Positions 58,881 to 64,000 of a DNA stretch of 64,000 bases are shown piece after piece. This DNA comes from Prochlorococcus sp. HOT208_60m_813G15 (lineage in GTDB: Bacteria; Cyanobacteriota; Cyanobacteriia; PCC-6307; Cyanobiaceae). The DNA is taken from NCBI GenBank assembly GCA_002026165.1, contig MWOS01000193.1, forward strand, positions 1 to 64,000, in the 5' to 3' direction. A model generated the notes under the pieces. It saw only the letters and a list, made by a program, of their open reading frames with translations, was not told the DNA's origin and did not search any database. Both the position numbers and the translations under genes were made by a program. Each line of letters starts with the position of its first letter. The stretch's first letter is position 1.

Positions 58881-59598
58881 ATAACATTGCAGTTTCAACT
58901 AGAACAACACTTGCACCGCAGGCATCTCCATTAAAGCCTCCAATTTTATTACCCAGTATGTTTGGGATACAATAGCTTAGAAAAATACCAATCAAAATAA
59001 GAATTAAAAATTTAATTAATATTGCTTGGGATGTAATTGAAACAAATTGGTATGCAATGAAAATTAAAAGAAAAATAATGGAGATCAAAGATTCTTTTTT
59101 AAATCCATTCCAAAACTTTTTGTGACTAACAGATTTTTTCTTATAACTCATATATTTAAACTTTTCTATAAAAAATAAATTTGAAAATCTTCCCCAAAAT
59201 AAGCATATAGGTAAAACAAAAATTACTAGGTTTTGAATTTTCAGTATGCAAGCAATTTGAATTAAAGTTATAAAAACTAAAGCTTGAACGCCAAAGGAAC
59301 CAACTTTACTGTCTTTCATGGCTTTTAAACGTTTCTTTTTACCCGCAAAAATACCATCGAAAGTATCCATTAAACCATCAATATGTAGACCACCAGTAAT
59401 TAAATATCCTGAAGCCAAACAAATTAATGCAGATGCATAAATTGACCAAGAGTTTATTGTTAAAAAAAGAAAAATATAACTCTGTATTGTTCCAATCAAA
59501 AATCCCAAAGGCGGGGCAAATTGTGCAATATTTTTAAATTCGGGATTAATTAAAGGTATCTTTGGAAATGTTGTATAGAAAATCCAAGATCCTGCCAA
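58858..59598 (-). CDS. cobS: Cobalamin-5'-phosphate synthase CobS
   Basis: CobS joins adenosylcobinamide-GDP and a lower ligand in (pseudo)cobalamin synthesis, in the membrane. The 246 residues have the Asp-rich GGLHIDGLMDTFDGIFAG and several membrane helices. The TTG at 59598 gives AGSWIFYTTFP; family members usually carry about eight more residues. In-frame ATA 59607 or ATC 59622 would supply them, with no ATG/GTG/TTG there. The 3' end overlaps hik2. Confidence 0.9.
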   Translation of the reverse strand: MAGSWIFYTTFPKIPLINPEFKNIAQFAPPLGFLIGTIQSYIFLFLTINSWSIYASALICLASGYLITGGLHIDGLMDTFDGIFAGKKKRLKAMKDSKVGSFGVQALVFITLIQIACILKIQNLVIFVLPICLFWGRFSNLFFIEKFKYMSYKKKSVSHKKFWNGFKKESLISIIFLLIFIAYQFVSITSQAILIKFLILILIGIFLSYCIPNILGNKIGGFNGDACGASVVLVETAMLFMHAILL

Positions 59599-59696
59599 AT
59601 TTTTTATTAAATATTTTTTGATGAGATAAAAATAGATTCAATATTAAATAATAGGGTAAATTAATGAAAAAGGATCAAAAAATTTTATAAATTATC

Positions 59697-60815
59697 GTGT
59701 TTGAATTTGAAATTACATCGAATTGCAGTAATACAGCGGCAAGAACTGGTATATTTCATACACCTAATGGTCAGGTAAACACACCAAAATTTATGCCTGT
59801 GGGTACTTTGGCAACGGTTAAAGGAATTTCATCTAAGCAGTTAACCTCTACAGGATCAGAAATGATTCTTTCAAATACCTTTCATCTTCATTTACAACCT
59901 GGAGAAAAACTAGTTAAAGAATCTGGCGGAATACATAAGTTCATGAATTGGCCGAAGCCTATTCTTACTGATTCAGGAGGATATCAAGTTTTTAGTTTAG
60001 CCAAATTAAATAATATTTCTGATAAAGGCGTGGAATTTAAAAATCCAAGAGATGGTAGTCATGTTTTTTTATCACCTGAAAAAGTAATACAGATTCAAAT
60101 GGATCTTGGATCGGATGTTGCGATGGCTTTTGATCATTGTCCTCCGCATACAGCTAACGAAAATGATATTGAGGACTCTTTACAAAGAACTCATTCATGG
60201 TTGCAAAAATGTGTTGAGACTCATCAGAAATCCAATCAAGCATTATTCGGTATAGTTCAAGGTGGAAAGTATCCGAGATTGAGAGAATACAGTGCAAAAT
60301 ATACAAGTTCTTTTGATCTTCCTGGAATAGCAGTAGGAGGTGTAAGTGTTGGCGAGGCAGTCGAAGAAATACATAATGTAATTAATTACGTCCCGAAATT
60401 CTTACCAATAAATAAACCAAGATATTTAATGGGAATTGGCTCCTTAAAAGAAATTTCTCTAGCTGTTGCTAATGGATTCGATATATTTGACTGTGTTTTG
60501 CCTACAAGACTAGGGAGACATGGGACTGCATTTTTTAATGATGAAAGATTGAATTTGCGAAATGCTCGATTTAAAAATGACTTTTCTCCGATTGACAAAA
60601 CTTGTAAATGCGAAACCTGTAAATCCTATTCTCGAGCATATTTGCATCATCTAATTAGAAATGACGAAATATTAGGCCTAACTCTCATAAGTTTGCATAA
60701 TATTGCTCACTTAATAAGATTTACCAATGCAATTTCTACTGCAATTAGAGATAATTGTTTTACAAATGATTTCGCTCCTTGGAAAACATCCTCTATTGCT
60801 CACCATACGTGGTAA
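59697..60815 (+). CDS. tgt: Queuine tRNA-ribosyltransferase (TGT)
   Basis: TGT exchanges G34 of Asp, Asn, His and Tyr tRNAs for the queuosine precursor. The 372 residues contain [33 protein letters not shown], and the nucleophile Asp in [16 protein letters not shown]. The zinc site is [16 protein letters not shown]. The start is GTG at 59697; psbK follows 33 nt later and may be cotranscribed. Confidence 0.96.
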   Translation: MFEFEITSNCSNTAARTGIFHTPNGQVNTPKFMPVGTLATVKGISSKQLTSTGSEMILSNTFHLHLQPGEKLVKESGGIHKFMNWPKPILTDSGGYQVFSLAKLNNISDKGVEFKNPRDGSHVFLSPEKVIQIQMDLGSDVAMAFDHCPPHTANENDIEDSLQRTHSWLQKCVETHQKSNQALFGIVQGGKYPRLREYSAKYTSSFDLPGIAVGGVSVGEAVEEIHNVINYVPKFLPINKPRYLMGIGSLKEISLAVANGFDIFDCVLPTRLGRHGTAFFNDERLNLRNARFKNDFSPIDKTCKCETCKSYSRAYLHHLIRNDEILGLTLISLHNIAHLIRFTNAISTAIRDNCFTNDFAPWKTSSIAHHTW

Positions 60816-60848
60816 CGTCTTATCATAATTAATTAAATTATCAAAAAG

Positions 60849-60989
60849 GTGCTCATTCTATTTAATACATTCGCTGAATTGCCCGAGGCTTATAAGGCCT
60901 TTGCTCCAACCGTTGATGTTCTTCCACTGATTCCTTTATTTTTCTTTTTGTTAGTGTTTGTTTGGCAAGCTGCTGTTGGATTTAAATAA
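60849..60989 (+). CDS. psbK: Photosystem II protein K
   Basis: The 46-residue precursor has the PsbK core [19 protein letters not shown] followed by [10 protein letters not shown]. The first nine residues are a cleaved leader. The start is GTG at 60849, with AAAAAGG directly upstream. PsbK is a single-helix PSII subunit near CP43. Confidence 0.93.
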
Positions 60990-61015
60990 AATTCTTTTAG
61001 TTTAGATTGTTAGTA

Positions 61016-62020
61016 TTAGACTGGATTTTCAAGTAAAATCGCATCTCCGGAATTTTCTACTGCACTCTCTATAAAATCAGCAATTTTTAATGCTCTTGAG
61101 GCTTGCTCACCATCCACCTCAGGTATTTCTTTGCCCTGAACGCACTTAAGAAAATGCTCCAATTCTGCATAAAGAGGCTCAATGGAGGTTGTGCTAACTT
61201 CTTCAACATATCCGTCATTTCTATAAACTAATTCTCCATGTTCTGCAGTGTATGATTCATGAGACTTTCTATGGATTTGAAGAGAGTGATTTAAAAAATC
61301 AGTTTCTACTAGTCCATTTTGGCAGTGAGCACTTAAACTCCTAATTTTTTTGTGACTCATTTTACTGGCAGTCAAACTTGCTATAACATTATTTTTAAAA
61401 ACTAAAGTAGCATTGACATAATCTATTAATCCTTCACTATTTCTGCCTCCAACTGCCGCTAATTTTTGTATTTTGGAGTTGACGAGTTCTAAAATTAGAT
61501 CAATGTCATGGATCATTAAATCCATTACTACAGATACATCATTTGCTCTATCTGCATGAGGACTATGTCTTCTTGCTTCCAAAACAACAATTTCTTCATT
61601 ATGAACTATTTTATTTAATTCTCTAAAAGCAGGATTAAATCTTTCAATATGCCCAACTTGTAATAGACAGTTATTTGCATTAGCAGCCTCTATTAAAGAT
61701 TTTGCTTCTAATTCGTTAGCTGCAATTGGTTTTTCAATGAGAACGTTAGTATCTCCATTAAGACAATCTAGTCCTACTTTTTGATGAAGTAGTGTTGGGA
61801 CAGCGACACAGATAGCATCAACTTTTGGAATTAAGTCTTTATAGTCTTTGAACCATTCACATTGGAATTGCTCAATAGCTAATTTGCCTCTCTCTTCATT
61901 TGGATCTGCAACTCCAATGAGATTTGCATCTTTGAGCAAACTTAGTACTCGTGCATGATGCCAACCCATATTCCCTATACCTATGACTCCAACCTTTACT
62001 GGTGATGAGGTTGGCTGCAT
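61016..62020 (-). CDS. Gfo/Idh/MocA-family oxidoreductase
   Basis: The 334-residue protein has an N-terminal Rossmann fold with VIGIGNMGWHHARVL and the family motif IEKPIAANELEAKSLI, then a beta-sheet C-terminal domain with HIERFNPAFREL and MIHDIDLILELV. The GHxERFNPA motif is frequent in UDP-N-acetyl-sugar 3-dehydrogenases of surface polysaccharide synthesis, so that is a plausible role. The substrate is not proven. Confidence 0.88.
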   Translation of the reverse strand: MQPTSSPVKVGVIGIGNMGWHHARVLSLLKDANLIGVADPNEERGKLAIEQFQCEWFKDYKDLIPKVDAICVAVPTLLHQKVGLDCLNGDTNVLIEKPIAANELEAKSLIEAANANNCLLQVGHIERFNPAFRELNKIVHNEEIVVLEARRHSPHADRANDVSVVMDLMIHDIDLILELVNSKIQKLAAVGGRNSEGLIDYVNATLVFKNNVIASLTASKMSHKKIRSLSAHCQNGLVETDFLNHSLQIHRKSHESYTAEHGELVYRNDGYVEEVSTTSIEPLYAELEHFLKCVQGKEIPEVDGEQASRALKIADFIESAVENSGDAILLENPV

Positions 62021-62070
62021 AATTTCAAATCCATATATTAATTATCATTATCCTCTATGGGAAGCCACAT

Positions 62071-63339
62071 TTAGCTTTTGGGAAGAATAATTTTAACACG
62101 ATCAATTTTTGGACCTGACATAGAAATAACTTCAAATTTAATGTTACTAAAATCTAAAACATCGCCAATCTTTGGAACCATTTGAAATTTTTCTAGCAGA
62201 AATCCAGCAAGGGTATGATAGTCTGCCCCTTCTGGAATAGAACATCCTAACTTTTTATTGATATCTATAATTTCTGATTTTCCCGCTATTGACCATTTTT
62301 TAGAAAAATTATCTAACATTCTCATATCTGAATAAATTCTATTATTGAGCATTTCCTCTCCAACTATTTCGCCATTAAGATCAGCTGCAGTTATGAGCCC
62401 CTCTGTCCCACCGTGTTCATCAACTACTAGTAAGAACGGATTGTAGTCTCTTACTATTGGAAATATTTCTGCTAGTGAACATGTTTCTATTATTTTTGTT
62501 ACTGGTAAAAGGAATGGCTTTAATAATGTATCGGCTTCCATTTCACCTTTTGAAATTGGCTTAGCTAGATAACGCAAATCTAATACACCTAATACATCAT
62601 CTAAAGACTCACCAATCACAAAGAAGCGAGCATGTCGAGTTTTATCGACTTGTTTCATAAGTTCTGAAAAGGTTATATTTTTTGGCAAAGTTACCATTTC
62701 AGATCTTGGAATCATCACTTCTTTAACCTGTGTATCTTTTAAAGCAAAAACTCCTTCAAGAATATTCTTCTCATCTGGTTTTAAACCTGTTACATTATCT
62801 GTTTCTATGAGGGTTTCTAATTCTCCAGCTGATAAACCCGAGTTTAAAGAATCCCATTTGTTATTTAAATTAAACAAGCCTAAACAGGCGCTAGCAAAGA
62901 ATTCTATTGTTTTCACAATAGGATTCATGGCTTTTCTTACGGCATCGAATATTGTAGTTAACTTTAATGCAGCAGATTCTGGATTATTAATTACTAAAGC
63001 TTTTGGAATTAGTCCAGAAACAAGAGTAACAACTAAAACAACAAATAAAAATAATAGAAGATCATAAAATCTATTTGATAAAATATTTCTTTTCCAATAA
63101 TCATTAGCCAGGTTATTGCTTAGCCATCCAATTGCAATTAATGAAATTGTCACTCCAAATTGAGAAGCAATTAATGAAGATCTAAAGCGTTTTTGAATTT
63201 TTAAAATTGCAAATGCTCCCTTCTTTTTTTCTTCTATTAACCTTAAAACTTTACTTGGTCTTATTAATAAAAAAGAGAGTTCACTCGCTGCGAAAAAGGC
63301 TGGTAAAAATAAAAGAAATAAAAGTAGAGTTATTTTCAT
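62071..63339 (-). CDS. DUF21/CBS/CorC-type membrane protein (CNNM/HlyC-CorC family)
   Basis: The 422-residue protein has an N-terminal DUF21 membrane domain (about 1-170, with PAFFAASELSFLLIRPSKVLRL), a CBS-domain pair (KDTQVKEVMIPRSEMVTLP and LFLLPV... onward, with FLLVVDEHGGTEGLITAADL) and a C-terminal CorC/HlyC domain. The family includes Mg2+/Co2+ efflux proteins and the CNNM transporters. It is often annotated hemolysin-like, but an ion-transport role is more likely. Confidence 0.9.
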   Translation of the reverse strand: MKITLLLFLLFLPAFFAASELSFLLIRPSKVLRLIEEKKKGAFAILKIQKRFRSSLIASQFGVTISLIAIGWLSNNLANDYWKRNILSNRFYDLLLFLFVVLVVTLVSGLIPKALVINNPESAALKLTTIFDAVRKAMNPIVKTIEFFASACLGLFNLNNKWDSLNSGLSAGELETLIETDNVTGLKPDEKNILEGVFALKDTQVKEVMIPRSEMVTLPKNITFSELMKQVDKTRHARFFVIGESLDDVLGVLDLRYLAKPISKGEMEADTLLKPFLLPVTKIIETCSLAEIFPIVRDYNPFLLVVDEHGGTEGLITAADLNGEIVGEEMLNNRIYSDMRMLDNFSKKWSIAGKSEIIDINKKLGCSIPEGADYHTLAGFLLEKFQMVPKIGDVLDFSNIKFEVISMSGPKIDRVKIILPKS

Positions 63340-63357
63340 TCAATGACAAATGAATAA

Positions 63358-63430
63358 TGGGGGTGGCGAGGATCGAACTCGCCTTAGCCAAATTATGAGT
63401 TTGGTGCATTCACCAGATTGCTACACCCCC
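63358..63430 (-). tRNA. trnM-CAU: tRNA-Met (CAU), elongator type
   Basis: The acceptor stem GGGGGTG pairs with CACCCCC, discriminator A. The anticodon loop CTCATAA between CCAAA and TTTGG gives anticodon CAU. The anticodon stem lacks the three G:C pairs of initiator tRNA, so it is elongator Met, or possibly tRNA-Ile2 with lysidine; I favour Met. CCA is not encoded. Confidence 0.92.
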
Positions 63431-63571
63431 AAGGGAATTTATGTAATTTTAATTACATTGAATTTCAATATACAATATAAAAATAATATTTCAAAAAACA
63501 CCTCATTAGGAAGTTTTTGTGAGATTTCTTTTTTTTCTTCTAATCTTTAAATATAAATTAAACTTTTACTA

Positions 63572-64000
63572 ATGGGCAAATTTTCGGATAAGTATGATTT
63601 AAATAAAGCAAAATTGTTAAAACAGTTAATTGAAAAATCTTACAAAAAAGGAAACTTTACTTTATCTTCAGGAAAACAAAGCAGTCATTACTTGAACTGT
63701 AAACCAGTGTCATTAAATGGTGAAGGCTTAAACTTAATAAGTGAATTATTTTTAGATTTAAAGGACTCAAGGTCAAAAGCTGTAGCAGGATTGACATTAG
63801 GTGCAGACCCTATAGTAAGTGGATTAATTGTTAAAGCAGCTTTGAATGGACTAGACCTTGATGGTTTAATAATTAGGAAAGAAATCAAAAAATACGGTAC
63901 CAAAGCTGGAATAGAGGGCCCTATATTAGAAGAAGGAACTTTGGTAACTGTCTTAGAGGATGTGGTTACAACTGCTGGTTCAGTAATAAAAGCTATAAAA
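63572..64000 (+). CDS. pyrE: Orotate phosphoribosyltransferase, partial (3' end outside window)
   Basis: The first 143 codons are present. They show [48 protein letters not shown] and the PRPP loop [18 protein letters not shown]. PyrE makes orotidine 5'-monophosphate. The ATG at 63572 gives the natural N-terminus. The gene runs off the right edge of the window. Confidence 0.95.
   Translation, partial: MGKFSDKYDLNKAKLLKQLIEKSYKKGNFTLSSGKQSSHYLNCKPVSLNGEGLNLISELFLDLKDSRSKAVAGLTLGADPIVSGLIVKAALNGLDLDGLIIRKEIKKYGTKAGIEGPILEEGTLVTVLEDVVTTAGSVIKAIK

Noticed and set aside
63350..63550. 66-codon open frame with NGGGEDRTRLSQ
   Set aside because: It crosses the whole tRNA-Met gene in antisense; the peptide is an artefact of the tRNA sequence.

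Overview
The window is 64 kb of ordinary chromosome from a marine picocyanobacterium, almost certainly a high-light Prochlorococcus. The evidence is the low G+C content, very short intergenic gaps, five photosystem II genes (psbA, psbO, psbH/psbN/psbI, psbK), a chlorophyll/carotenoid-linked crtR, a CP12 without its N-terminal cysteine pair, a SbtA/BicA-type bicarbonate cluster, NtcA with an ammonium transporter, and many small proteins of cyanobacteria-only families (DUF2555, DUF3084, DUF3146, DUF3155, DUF3181, Ycf20, Ycf66). I see no rRNA, CRISPR array, insertion sequence, integrase or phage module. About 75 protein genes and three tRNAs (Leu-UAG, Arg-ACG, Met-CAU) are supported.

Layout. 0-12.7 kb: enolase; a UbiB/ABC1 kinase coupled to a small coiled-coil protein; a thioredoxin-reductase-like flavoprotein without the usual NADPH motifs; the inorganic-carbon operon bicA-sbtA-sbtB; hemB; a glyoxalase-fold protein; mutS2; obg. 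12.8-26.7 kb: CP12, a GST-like protein, aspartoacylase, psbA, aroC, a KDPG-aldolase-like protein, ftsH, sulfate adenylyltransferase, psbO, coaBC, Ycf20, pyrB and mpg. 26.8-36.9 kb: gatC, crtR, tRNA-Leu, ileS, trmB, glmM, a TxlA-like thioredoxin, thyX and dcd. 36.9-48.3 kb: a CobO-like protein that lost its P-loop, ntcA, a DUF3084 protein, an RNase H-fold protein, pth, psbH/psbN/psbI, an LptD-like outer-membrane protein, leuCD, cinA, glyA, tRNA-Arg. 48.3-64 kb: murJ, sfsA, amt1, ispH, DoxX, purH, an esterase, the sensor kinase Hik2, cobS, tgt, psbK, a Gfo/Idh/MocA oxidoreductase, a CBS/CorC transporter-like protein, tRNA-Met and the start of pyrE.

How the genes connect. Carbon supply (BicA, SbtA, SbtB, CP12) and nitrogen control (NtcA, Amt1) are both here. 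The amt1 promoter has a textbook NtcA-activated architecture: GTA-N8-TAC, 23 nt, then a TAAATT -10 box. The ntcA promoter has a close variant: GTT-N8-TAC, 22 nt, then the same TAAATT. Photosystem II genes are scattered but mostly carry clear terminators or divergent promoters. Redox and stress control is represented by FtsH, Hik2, the TrxR-like flavoprotein and TxlA.

What stands out. No clearly new multi-gene system is visible. The best leads are: (1) two, perhaps three, genes (mpg, crtR, possibly cobS) whose conserved N-termini are in frame but have no ATG, GTG or TTG start; (2) a 42-codon gene with a good ribosome binding site, divergent from psbA; (3) the NADPH-motif-less thioredoxin reductase; (4) a P-loop-less CobO-like protein that leads a dcd-thyX operon; (5) perfect inverted repeats upstream of ntcA and of crtR, and a tight dyad between psbH and psbN. 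All function calls rest on reading motifs in the translated sequence; no database search was run.
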